NCBI GenBank assembly: GCA_017432685.1 | Contig: JAFRIR010000047.1 | Span: 1-64,000 of the forward strand | Direction of reading: 5' to 3' | Length of the DNA stretch: 64,000 nucleotides | Origin: Flexilinea sp. | GTDB taxonomy: Bacteria > Chloroflexota > Anaerolineae > Anaerolineales > Anaerolineaceae | In this document: positions 51,070 through 58,533 of the stretch, one piece after another | Layout: each line of letters opens with the position of its first letter | Position numbering within the stretch: the first letter of the stretch is position 1 | Notes under the pieces: generated by a model | Database searches by the model: none | The model's input: only the letters and a program-made list of their open reading frames with translations | What the model was told of the DNA's origin: nothing | Program-made: the position numbers and the translations under genes

Positions 51070-51648
51070 TAAGAACGGTTTTGCCTTTTTGATCGCATTT
51101 CCCCGATGAGAAATGGCATTTTTCTCCGCTTCCGAGAGTTCGGCAAGCGTCTTGCTCAATTCAGGCTTATAAAAAACCGGATCATAGCCAAAACCGTTGG
51201 AGCCCCGTTCTTCCGGAATAATCTCGCCCTCGCAGGCTCCGGAAGCTGTGAGCGTCTTGTTTTCTCCCGGAAAAACGATTGCGATCTCGCAGCGAAAACG
51301 GGCAGTCCAGGGACGCTCCGCACCGCACTTTTGAATGTTCTCCAACAGGTAATGTCTGCGGTCCGCGTCATCAGCTCCGGGTTTCGGGCAATATCTTGCC
51401 GAATAGATACCCGGTTCACCGTTCAGGCAGTCAACTTCCAGTCCTGAATCGTCCGCCAGCGTCACCATGCCGGATGCCTCCGCAAAAGCTTTCGCTTTGA
51501 TCATGGCGTTTTCTTCAAAAGATTTTCCGTTTTCATCCACATCCAGTTCCAACCCGATGTCTTGCGGGCGAACGATCTCAATTCCCGGCAGCATATCGCG
51601 AATTTCCTGTGCTTTATGCGCATTATTGGTACCAATCAAAATCTTCAT
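51052..51648 (-). CDS. rdgB: XTP/dITP diphosphatase, RdgB/HAM1 family
   Basis: House-cleaning nucleotide pyrophosphatase that removes dITP, XTP and similar bases before they enter DNA or RNA. The 198-residue protein has the family blocks ILIGTNNAHKAQEIRDML, KSFEENAMIKAKAFAE, LADDSGLEVDCLNGEPGIYSARY, and GSNGFGYDPVFY and ISHRGNAIKKA. Its last five residues (Val-Arg-Ser-Asn-Glu) and stop codon are encoded by the start of a long heptad array, so the natural C-terminus has been replaced or extended by repeat sequence. Transcription probably continues into sdaA. Confidence 0.95.
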   Translation of the reverse strand: MKILIGTNNAHKAQEIRDMLPGIEIVRPQDIGLELDVDENGKSFEENAMIKAKAFAEASGMVTLADDSGLEVDCLNGEPGIYSARYCPKPGADDADRRHYLLENIQKCGAERPWTARFRCEIAIVFPGENKTLTASGACEGEIIPEERGSNGFGYDPVFYKPELSKTLAELSEAEKNAISHRGNAIKKAKPFLVRSNE

Positions 51649-51717
51649 TCGGGAGACCTTTCCTCATTTCTTTACGAAACACTGTCTACAAACCGCTACT
51701 CTCTATTATAAACGCAT

Positions 51718-53400
51718 TCACCAATTTGATTTGATTTCGCTTTCAGCGCTCACGTCAGAAAAGATATTATTTTCATAGACGAAAATAAAGAAACCGGCCG
51801 GTCCCTCATAAAATGTCCGGTTCTGTGTTGCCCGGTAGGTTTCGATAGCCCCCTCGGCAAATTCCGGATGCCGCCAGAACTCATCTTCCTGACAGATCAG
51901 AAAATAGCGGTCGACCTCCGGCTGATCTTCATACCAGTGGATATTCGACTGGTGATAAGAAGGGATCAGATAATCATCGTTGCGCAGGATCACTTCGCGA
52001 ACCCGGATCCGCTCGTCAGTCAGGACCGTGATGCTGTTGGTAAACCAGTAATCCAGATTATAGCCATAGCTCAGGCTGTGGTCCGCAAGGGTTTTCAGGA
52101 TCGTTCCCTGCCCAAACCAGAGATCGGTGCTGATGCTTTGGTGAAAAACCGTCACACTGCAAATTCCGGCATAAAGCAGCACGGACACAGCCGTACCGAA
52201 ATCAGCCAGTTGAACTGCCGGAACCTTGTTTTTCAAATCATGTAAATCATTTTTCAGCACGATCAGCACGGTGACAAGAGAGGTAAAAAACATGGGGATT
52301 ATCCGCCAGCTTGTGGAGGAAATTACACCGAAAACATAAAAGAACAGAATCGCCGCAGAAATGAACCAGTGCACACAGAAAAATATGCGTTCCAGCTGAG
52401 AACGAACGCGCGAGAAGACAAAAAAAGAGCGGACAGAGAGCAGTGCGATAAACAGAGCCGCCGCCAGTCGGATCAGCAATTTGATTCCCACACTGCTGAA
52501 AAACGGAATGTTCTCTTCCGGAAGCGTGGTAAACATGGTGAACCAGTTATTGGGAAAAGCAAGCAGATTCTGTATCCACTCATCTGCCGCTGAATATTGC
52601 GAAAACATCTCCGCATAAGCCGTTGAAGCATTGGAAGTCAGCGCTTTACCCAGAAGAAACCCGACCAGAATTCCGGCCAGGGTTTGAATGATGATCCTCA
52701 GGTTTTCCTTCTTCACAATACCCCGGATGCCAACGGATAGAAAACGTTCCAGCACAACACCGCAGAAAAACGCCGCAGAAAAAAACAGGAACACTGCGAT
52801 ATCATTTGCGCTGCCAAGCACCAGGCAGATTTCAAAACCGATCAAACCGGCTGCTCTGACTTTTTTGCTCTTCCGAAATGTCATACTCAGAAAAATAAAA
52901 GCAAGCAAAAGATAGAAAAGCGGAAGGTTGTAATGCACCACATGGGACCAGAAAATATCACGCAGTTTTGACGTTCCGGAAAGGAACATCAGGATGATCG
53001 CCGCAGAGGAAAAGGATAGCGGAAAGCCCCAGTCCAGACATAGAAAAAAGGCCGCCAAAACCAGTGCGAATAATGCCGAGCAGATGCTCATGCCGAGACG
53101 AAGGGCATATAAAGTCACTCCGAAATGCTGAACGACCGGGATGAATATCAGCTGCCCGCCAAAGGGAAGCAAATGGGTGTAATAAAAATCAGGGTTGACA
53201 AGTTTCCCGGACTCGATGGCTGCCTGCGCCCAGATCACATTTTCAGCCACGTCTGCGTCAAATTCCTGGACAAAAAGATCACTCCAGATAAAATACTGCA
53301 CGATCCCGCAGGCAAACAGGAACAGCAGCAGAGAGATCACTGAAATAATAATATAGGCGCCTGGTTTTTTTGACATTGACATATTCAGCAGGAGATACAT
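51718..53400 (-). CDS. Polytopic membrane protein, possibly GT-C fold
   Basis: The 560-residue protein has about 11-12 membrane segments and an early acidic loop (VQEFDADVAENVIWAQAAIES) followed by YYTHLLPFGGQLIF, the usual place for the catalytic acid in GT-C glycosyltransferases. The C-terminal 130 residues (VLTDERIRVREVILRNDDYLI...YFLICQEDEFW) form a soluble extracytoplasmic domain. No exact family is assigned, and the enzymatic role is an inference from topology. The start codon is uncertain: ATG 53400 has GAAAGG close by, while an ATG at 53382 lacks a site. A family B repeat precedes the gene. Confidence 0.65.
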   Translation of the reverse strand: MYLLLNMSMSKKPGAYIIISVISLLLFLFACGIVQYFIWSDLFVQEFDADVAENVIWAQAAIESGKLVNPDFYYTHLLPFGGQLIFIPVVQHFGVTLYALRLGMSICSALFALVLAAFFLCLDWGFPLSFSSAAIILMFLSGTSKLRDIFWSHVVHYNLPLFYLLLAFIFLSMTFRKSKKVRAAGLIGFEICLVLGSANDIAVFLFFSAAFFCGVVLERFLSVGIRGIVKKENLRIIIQTLAGILVGFLLGKALTSNASTAYAEMFSQYSAADEWIQNLLAFPNNWFTMFTTLPEENIPFFSSVGIKLLIRLAAALFIALLSVRSFFVFSRVRSQLERIFFCVHWFISAAILFFYVFGVISSTSWRIIPMFFTSLVTVLIVLKNDLHDLKNKVPAVQLADFGTAVSVLLYAGICSVTVFHQSISTDLWFGQGTILKTLADHSLSYGYNLDYWFTNSITVLTDERIRVREVILRNDDYLIPSYHQSNIHWYEDQPEVDRYFLICQEDEFWRHPEFAEGAIETYRATQNRTFYEGPAGFFIFVYENNIFSDVSAESEIKSNW

Positions 53401-53414
53401 CACCCTTTCTTGTA

Positions 53415-53512
53415 TCTATCAGAACGGAGCACACGGAGACTGCCATGATGCTGTCGCGAAGCCGACACAGCAGGGCTGTATCCTGTGCTGCGTTGTCGGG
53501 TTCTAAACAGTT
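53415..53512 (-). repeat. 95-bp dispersed repeat (family B), copy 4
   Basis: On the minus strand it carries the core ATACAGCCCTGCTGTGTCGG and ends CGTTCTGATAGATACAAG, next to the start region of the polytopic membrane protein gene, as copies 2 and 3 lie next to gene starts. Confidence 0.7.
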
Positions 53513-53584
53513 ACCCTTTCTTTATATTCTGACAGTTCAATTGTATCAGGAAAATTGCGGGGCTGCAACTGTAAAAATAAGTGA

Positions 53585-53615
53585 AAAGAGTGCGGAAAAA
53601 CGTTCCGCACTCTTT
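53585..53615 (-). terminator. Terminator of the DUF308 gene
   Basis: AAAGAGTGCGGAA (53585-53597) pairs perfectly with TTCCGCACTCTTT (53603-53615), followed on the minus strand by TTCACTTATTTTT. Confidence 0.85.
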
Positions 53616-53639
53616 GAAAACTCTCAGAATTTCAGATTT

Positions 53640-54185
53640 TTAGAGGAAAAAACTGAAAATGAAGGTAAACAGGTCGACTACACCTTCAACAATGAGGAAG
53701 ATGCCGGTATAGGTCCAGGCAGCTCCGGTTGCGGAGAAGGGGTTCAGGAAAACCACAATACCGAGGACGATGGTCAGAATCGCACTGACAACAATCAGCC
53801 AGGAGCGGTTGACGCCGAAATCTTTGAGAACCAGATAGTTGCGGATCTTGTGGATACCGGAAATAACCATGATGATACCGTAAATCATCACCAGAACCGG
53901 GAAAAGGCCGACGACCTTTGTGCTGAAGAAAGCACAGAGCACACCGATGACCAGGTCAAGGATACCGCCCCATAATCCCAAACGATAAGCGAACATACCT
54001 GATGCTTTTGCCTGAATAGCCCGAATGATGCTGACCAGGCCAATGATGATCATGACGATACCAAAGATGACCACGACACTGTTGGTGAACTCAACAGGAT
54101 TGGTCAGCAGCCGGACACCGGCGTAGACTTCAAAAAAGATGAAGAAAACAATGGTTAAATAACCCAGGATTTTTTTTCCATTCAT
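53640..54185 (-). CDS. HdeD/DUF308 family membrane protein
   Basis: The 181-residue protein is almost all membrane segments (about six) with the DUF308 repeat pattern: two similar three-helix units with short GI-DL-VIGV and GI-VVFLNP turns (WGGILDLVIGVLCAFF; AILTIVLGIVVFLNPFSA). HdeD proteins of E. coli relate to acid resistance, but family members elsewhere are uncharacterised. There is a perfect terminator 25 bases after the stop. Twenty-one bases upstream lies a methyltransferase-like gene in the same direction, so co-transcription is possible. Confidence 0.85.
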   Translation of the reverse strand: MNGKKILGYLTIVFFIFFEVYAGVRLLTNPVEFTNSVVVIFGIVMIIIGLVSIIRAIQAKASGMFAYRLGLWGGILDLVIGVLCAFFSTKVVGLFPVLVMIYGIIMVISGIHKIRNYLVLKDFGVNRSWLIVVSAILTIVLGIVVFLNPFSATGAAWTYTGIFLIVEGVVDLFTFIFSFFL

Positions 54186-54206
54186 AGAAAACTCCTTATA
54201 CCTTTT

Positions 54207-55280
54207 TTACGGGCTATATTTTACCCCTTTTTTGCGGAAGCGCAAAGGACAACTGACATTCTTCATCCAGTCCTCTGTGCTAAGCATCTTCGCACGCTCC
54301 CGGGTATTGGCATTGTTCAGCCAGCGGTAAGGGTCACGGACATCTGCGGGCATATGGTCAAAATCGTACCAGCGCAGATAGGAGAGCATGCTATCTTCGA
54401 TCCAGTAATCAAATTTTGTTTCCGGGAAGCGCTTTTCATATTTGTTGAAGCGAAGATAGAGCGGTACCCCATCCCCCGCGTCATGCCATATGTCGGCATA
54501 AGCATAATCGAACACCTCACCCGGCATTACCCGATCCAGATAATCAAAAGCATCCATACAAACCAGCCGGATCTTCTCAGGATAAGAAAACTGCGGAAGG
54601 ATATACGTGCTGAACAGATCGATGACCCGCTCATCCAGCTCCACCACTGTTACCTGTTCCACTTCCGGTTTTAAAGATGCCATATAAGGAAAGTATCCCA
54701 GGCCCAACCCGAAGGTCACCACCTGCCCATGGGCTGCCTTGACCGCAGGACGAATGGTTTCCACCTCGTTGGGGGTCACCAGCATCCATTCCCGTCCGTC
54801 TTCCAAAACGACCGGGTAGGAGAATTCTTCCGTAAAATAACCCAGCGGAGGCAGCTCACGCAGCTGTTCATCCGGGTGGATATCATCCCAGATAAAAGGC
54901 TGAAACGGTTTCAGTACGTCATTACGCAATTCCCAGCTGCCTTTCCGAACATTCGGGAACCGGATGTTCCGGTAATAGGGATCGGAACGGTAAACCTCCG
55001 CATCCAGACGGCTTACAGACGGCGCAAGATAATTCTGAAAGAATTGGCTGTCTTCCCCGCCATCGGTCGGATGGACCCCGCAGGCCTCAGCGAATAATAT
55101 CAGGAATGCCTCTTCCTCACTGAATCCGCCGATCCCGGCGATCTCCCGCACCATCTCTGCCGTTATAAAATCCGCCCGCTCATTAAGGTACAAGCTATAT
55201 AGATGAAGGAGGCGAAAATTCGCCTCCCGGGTTTGTTCGATTTTCTGAATTTGATGTACAATGTTCACTTTTTGTTCCAA
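54207..55280 (-). CDS. Spermidine-synthase-like / class I methyltransferase-fold protein
   Basis: The 357-residue protein has an N-terminal helical part and a Rossmann domain with VVTFGLGLGYFPYMAS (glycine-rich loop near residue 190), QVTVVELDERVIDLF and VFDYAYADIWHDAGDG. The ELD motif after the second strand and the YADIW strand are like those of polyamine synthases and related methyltransferases. It lacks the full catalytic signature of spermidine synthase, so the substrate is open. It precedes the DUF308 gene. Confidence 0.7.
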   Translation of the reverse strand: MEQKVNIVHQIQKIEQTREANFRLLHLYSLYLNERADFITAEMVREIAGIGGFSEEEAFLILFAEACGVHPTDGGEDSQFFQNYLAPSVSRLDAEVYRSDPYYRNIRFPNVRKGSWELRNDVLKPFQPFIWDDIHPDEQLRELPPLGYFTEEFSYPVVLEDGREWMLVTPNEVETIRPAVKAAHGQVVTFGLGLGYFPYMASLKPEVEQVTVVELDERVIDLFSTYILPQFSYPEKIRLVCMDAFDYLDRVMPGEVFDYAYADIWHDAGDGVPLYLRFNKYEKRFPETKFDYWIEDSMLSYLRWYDFDHMPADVRDPYRWLNNANTRERAKMLSTEDWMKNVSCPLRFRKKGVKYSP

Positions 55281-55325
55281 TCAACATAAATGCTTCCGTT
55301 TATATCTTTATTCTTTCATAAGAAT

Positions 55326-55706
55326 TCAGGAAATTCGTTTAATTTTTTTATTCAGTTTTTCATCAAAACTAAAGACATTATAATCCCGACAAACCTGATA
55401 GCCGCATAAAATACAATCAATGAAATCCAGTTTAGGTGTCTCAATAAAAAAATCCAATGCTTTCAGCAATACATCGTCATCACAAATCGATATCACCTCC
55501 GACAATGAAGAAAAAATCTGTTTAATCGGTTCGCGAGGTATCGCATAATATCCATTTAAAACATAGACTGCTTCCTGTATAACAGACAAAATACAAAAAC
55601 AGTCTTTTGTTTTAATTGTTTCAAGAACCTGAAGGTGTTGCTCATGATTATCATCAAGCAGATAACGTAAAATAGCATTCGTGTCAAGGAGAACTTTACT
55701 TGCCAT
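55326..55706 (-). CDS. PIN-domain ribonuclease toxin
   Basis: The 126-residue protein has a PIN fold with the acidic catalytic residues in place: LLDTNAILRYLLDDN at the N-terminus, Glu in VIQEAVYVL, PKLDFIDCILCGY in the middle and VFSFDEKLNKKI near the end. It overlaps the Phd-like antitoxin gene by 11 bases. VapC-like toxins of this type cut tRNA or rRNA at single sites; the target here is unknown. Confidence 0.85.
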   Translation of the reverse strand: MASKVLLDTNAILRYLLDDNHEQHLQVLETIKTKDCFCILSVIQEAVYVLNGYYAIPREPIKQIFSSLSEVISICDDDVLLKALDFFIETPKLDFIDCILCGYQVCRDYNVFSFDEKLNKKIKRIS

Positions 55707-56004
55707 ATTTCTCTGCTAATATTTGGGAATAGTATTCCTTTTCGCCGTTGATCTTTGATACATCTGCATATTTCTGAAAAATTCCTGCGAGATGCTCAGC
55801 TTTTAACTTGTTGTCGGACTTCAATTTGTTTTGTTTGTACAGCAGTTCCCGATAATCTGCCATAGACAACATTACCGCTTCCGGATCATTATTTCGCAAT
55901 ATATAAACCACTGAATCATTTTCTTTCATCTGATCAATGATTCGTCCAGCATAACCTCTGCCCAGCTTTGACACCGGTACATAATCTATAATTTTCTCAG
56001 TCAT
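55696..56004 (-). CDS. Phd/YefM-like antitoxin
   Basis: The 102-residue protein has the Phd/YefM N-terminal fold: YVPVSKLGRGYAGRIIDQM, then VYILRNNDPEAVMLSMADYREL, the last segment being the classical Phd signature. The C-terminal region (LKAEHLAGIFQKYADVSK) would wrap the PIN toxin. It is the first gene of the module. A MITE-like element lies 26 bases upstream of its start codon and may separate the promoter from its original upstream region. Confidence 0.85.
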   Translation of the reverse strand: MTEKIIDYVPVSKLGRGYAGRIIDQMKENDSVVYILRNNDPEAVMLSMADYRELLYKQNKLKSDNKLKAEHLAGIFQKYADVSKINGEKEYYSQILAEKYGK

Positions 56005-56030
56005 TCATTCTGTCCTGTTTAATTATTTAA

Positions 56031-56160
56031 GGGGACCTCTAAAAACATCGATTTCTTTCTGTCCCGAGGAGATTCAGAGAATAAATTCTCTGAATCTCCT
56101 CGGGAGGTTTCCGGGGGCTGCCGCCCCCATACCCCCGCCCGATAGTTTTTAGATGTGCCC
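56031..56160 (+). mobile_element. MITE-like element, short form (copy 5)
   Basis: A 130-bp copy with perfect TTAA duplications (56027-56030 and 56161-56164). The hairpin is the same as in copies 1 and 2, and the long-form insert is absent. It sits upstream of the Phd-like gene, with its right end facing the distant sufU stop codon. Confidence 0.85.
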
Positions 56161-56296
56161 TTAAGTTTATACTGTCTATTTTACACCAAATATTACGTAA
56201 CAATAATGATTTTTTAGAGAAAACTGAATAATTCTGATTTCACGTCATACGAGTCAACAGAACAGGTCACATTGACTCTATCTGAATAAATCAGCG

Positions 56297-56331
56297 TTTT
56301 TCTAATTCCTCATTCCGAATTTCTAATATTA
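56297..56331 (-). repeat. Heptad array at the sufU stop codon
   Basis: From the stop codon TAA five units run in register: TAATATT, AGAAATT, CGGAATG, AGGAATT, AGAAAAA. The following 130 bases up to the MITE show no gene. Confidence 0.7.
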
Positions 56332-56727
56332 GATAATGTCTTCCCAGGCATGACCTTCGACACCGTAAAGGCCGGCTTTGAGGCACTTGAGGGAGAGCAT
56401 CGCGCATTTGATGCGGGCCGGACCGAGCGTTTCCAGGCCCAGCAGGTCCAGAACGTCTTCCTTGGTCATGTTCTTGACCTCATCCACGTTTTTCCCGATC
56501 ACTTCTTCCAGCAAAAGATCCGCGCTTGCCTGAGAAATGGCGCAGCCATGTCCCTCAAAACGGGCATCAGTGATGATATTGTTCTCGTCTACATTGAGCA
56601 TGATCCGCAGTTCATCACCGCAGGAAGGATTTTCATCCTCATAACTGTGGTTACAGGGATCCAGCGTTCCCCGGTAGGAAGGGTTTTTGTAATGCTCAAT
56701 GATCAGTTCGCGGTACATGTCGTCCAT
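56329..56727 (-). CDS. sufU: Iron-sulfur cluster assembly scaffold SufU
   Basis: Zinc-containing IscU-like protein that accepts sulfur from SufS. Three cysteines are conserved: Cys36 (NPSCGDEL), Cys62 (GHGCAISQAS) and Cys108 (RIKCAMLSL), with Asp38 nearby. The 132-residue product starts at ATG 56727 behind GAAGGAAA, at the family's usual MDDMYRELIIEHYKNP. A longer upstream frame is just the translation of a heptad array. It is the last gene of the suf operon, adjacent to sufS as in Firmicutes. Confidence 0.95.
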   Translation of the reverse strand: MDDMYRELIIEHYKNPSYRGTLDPCNHSYEDENPSCGDELRIMLNVDENNIITDARFEGHGCAISQASADLLLEEVIGKNVDEVKNMTKEDVLDLLGLETLGPARIKCAMLSLKCLKAGLYGVEGHAWEDII

Positions 56728-56753
56728 AGTTATTTCCTTCGTATTCAAATTAG

Positions 56754-56889
56754 AATGAGGTTTTGAAAATGAAAAATGAGAAATTAGAAATGAAAAATTT
56801 TGGTGTCGCTTCGCGACTTCTGAAGACAAAGGGACTTATATTGTGTTTTCGATAATTTCTCATTTATCATTTCTGATTTCTCATTCTCA
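56754..56889 (-). repeat. Heptad-array spacer between sufS and sufU
   Basis: From the sufS stop codon (TGA, 56889) six units follow (TGAGAAT, GAGAAAT, CAGAAAT...). In the centre is the hairpin GTCGC-TTC-GCGAC (56805-56817). Seven units of the complementary type (read on the plus strand as AATGAGA, AATTAGA and so on) run from 56802 to 56754 towards the sufU start. Confidence 0.85.
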
Positions 56890-58113
56890 TCCAAATAATC
56901 TATATACGTACATCAGCGCCTCACAGAGACGCTCGATATCTTCTTCAGTGTTATAAATGTAAAAACTGGCGCGGGTAGTCGCCGGGACATTGAAGCGTTC
57001 ATGCAGCGGCATGGCACAATGGTGTCCCGCCCGGACACATACATTCCGTGAGCCGAGAATGTCAGCGGTGTCATGCGGGTGCACATAATCGAGGGTAAAG
57101 CTCACAGCGCTGCCGCGATTTCCCTCTTTCGGGCCGAAGATCTTCAGCCCCGGGATCTCCGACAGACGATCGATCGCCAGCTCTGTCAGCATTTTTTCGT
57201 GTGCAAAAACGTTTTCCATACCCAGCCCATTGAGATAATCGATTGCCGCGCCAAAGCTGACTTCCTCTGCGATGGAGGGTGTTCCGGCTTCGAATTTATA
57301 GGGCAGTTCATTGCAGGTGAAGGAACCGAAATGGACCTTGCCGATCATGTCACCTCCGCCCAGAAACGGGGGCATGGCGTTCAGCAGTTCTTTTTTCCCG
57401 TAAAGCGCCCCAAGCCCGGTCGGGCCCAGCATCTTGTGAGCGGAAAAGACCATGAAATCCACATCCAAATCCTGTACATCAACGGGCATATGCGGGACAG
57501 ACTGGGCACCGTCCACCAGGAACAATGCTCCGGCCGCATGGGCATCCCTCACCATCTCCCGAATATCGGGGATCGTACCGAGAACATTGGACATACCCGT
57601 GACGGATACGAGTTTCGGTGCGCAGCGTTTCAGCAGGTCCCGCCAGGCATCCATATCCAGCTGAAAATCATCCGTGACCGGGATAAATTCCACTTTAATG
57701 CCGATCTTTTCCGCAAGCATATACCAGGGGACCAGGTTGGAGTGATGCTCCATCTGACTGAGCAGTACCGTATCCCCTTGCTTCAGGTTTGTTTCACCCC
57801 AGCTGCGGGCAACAAGGTTGATCGCTTCGGTAGCATTACGGGTGAAAATAACCTCGCTGACGGACTTCGCATGGATAAAATCCCGGATCTTTTTCCGTGT
57901 CGTTTCCGTGGCTTCCGTTGCCCGTTCGGAAATAGCATAAATACCCCGGTGAACGTTGGCGTTATATTCGCTGTAATATTCACTGACGGCATTGATGACC
58001 GAAAGCGGTTTCTGAGAAGTAGCTCCGGAATCAATATAGCAGATGCGTTTCCCATCCGGACCTGTCTGCTGCAAAATCGGAAAATCTTTGATGATTTCTG
58101 AACTGTTAAACAT
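56887..58113 (-). CDS. sufS: Cysteine desulfurase SufS
   Basis: PLP enzyme that removes sulfur from cysteine as a persulfide for cluster assembly. Landmarks: YIDSGATSQKP near residue 26, TRNATEAINLVARSW, SQMEHHSNLVPW, the PLP lysine in VFSAHKMLGPTG, and the persulfide cysteine in VRAGHHCAMPLHE. With 408 residues it is a normal group II desulfurase. It lies between the 88-residue gene and sufU, separated from both by heptad arrays. Confidence 0.96.
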   Translation of the reverse strand: MFNSSEIIKDFPILQQTGPDGKRICYIDSGATSQKPLSVINAVSEYYSEYNANVHRGIYAISERATEATETTRKKIRDFIHAKSVSEVIFTRNATEAINLVARSWGETNLKQGDTVLLSQMEHHSNLVPWYMLAEKIGIKVEFIPVTDDFQLDMDAWRDLLKRCAPKLVSVTGMSNVLGTIPDIREMVRDAHAAGALFLVDGAQSVPHMPVDVQDLDVDFMVFSAHKMLGPTGLGALYGKKELLNAMPPFLGGGDMIGKVHFGSFTCNELPYKFEAGTPSIAEEVSFGAAIDYLNGLGMENVFAHEKMLTELAIDRLSEIPGLKIFGPKEGNRGSAVSFTLDYVHPHDTADILGSRNVCVRAGHHCAMPLHERFNVPATTRASFYIYNTEEDIERLCEALMYVYRLFG

Positions 58114-58134
58114 GAATCGTATCGATCAGCCTTT

Positions 58135-58267
58135 CTTGGTTGCTGGTTATCAGTTGCTGGTTGCCTGTTTTCAGTTATCGGTTGTCAGTTTTCTATAATC
58201 AGCAACCAGAAACCAACAACTATCAACTACCAGCAACTAATAACCAGTAACCAGCAACTATCAACTA
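58135..58267 (-). repeat. Heptad-array spacer upstream of sufS, 19 units
   Basis: From the stop codon TAG (58267) 19 units follow without phase change to 58135. The first ten are of the type TAGTTGA / TGGTTAC, the last eight of the type AACCAGC / AACTGAT, which are the reverse complement of the first type in shifted phase. The array therefore forms one large imperfect inverted repeat. Confidence 0.92.
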
Positions 58268-58531
58268 TTCTCTCGTATTTGGCCGCACAGCAGGAGATGT
58301 GATGGGATACCAGAGAATATGATCCGGCACCATCCATCCGTCCGTAAGATATACATTGGCACGGAACTGCACCGCGATCATCTTCGGATCGGATTGAACG
58401 ACAATGCCGCGGATCCAGCCGTGACGGCGTTCGCCCTTGCGCTCATAGTCACAGTTGACCTCGACGATATCGCCGACTTCATATTGCTGCCCCCAATCGG
58501 TGGCTTTCAGTGGAGGTGTGGAATGAGGCAT
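58265..58531 (-). CDS. 88-residue protein embedded in the suf operon
   Basis: A small soluble protein with many beta strands: YEVGDIVEVNCDYERKGER, HGWIRGIVVQSDPKMIAVQF, YLTDGWMVPDHILWY. The strand pattern with conserved Gly, Trp and Tyr residues looks like an SH3-like or Tudor-like barrel. It has a single cysteine, so it is unlikely to be a classical scaffold. It is placed two bases after sufD and before sufS, where other suf operons have no gene or sufE-like genes. A role in cluster assembly is suggested only by position. No family recognised. Confidence 0.7.
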   Translation of the reverse strand: MPHSTPPLKATDWGQQYEVGDIVEVNCDYERKGERRHGWIRGIVVQSDPKMIAVQFRANVYLTDGWMVPDHILWYPITSPAVRPNTRE

Positions 58532-58533
58532 GT

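Noticed and set aside
56728-56829. 34-residue N-terminal extension of SufU
   Set aside because: This stretch is the direct translation of a heptad array; the internal ATG at 56727 has a ribosome binding site and matches the family's start.
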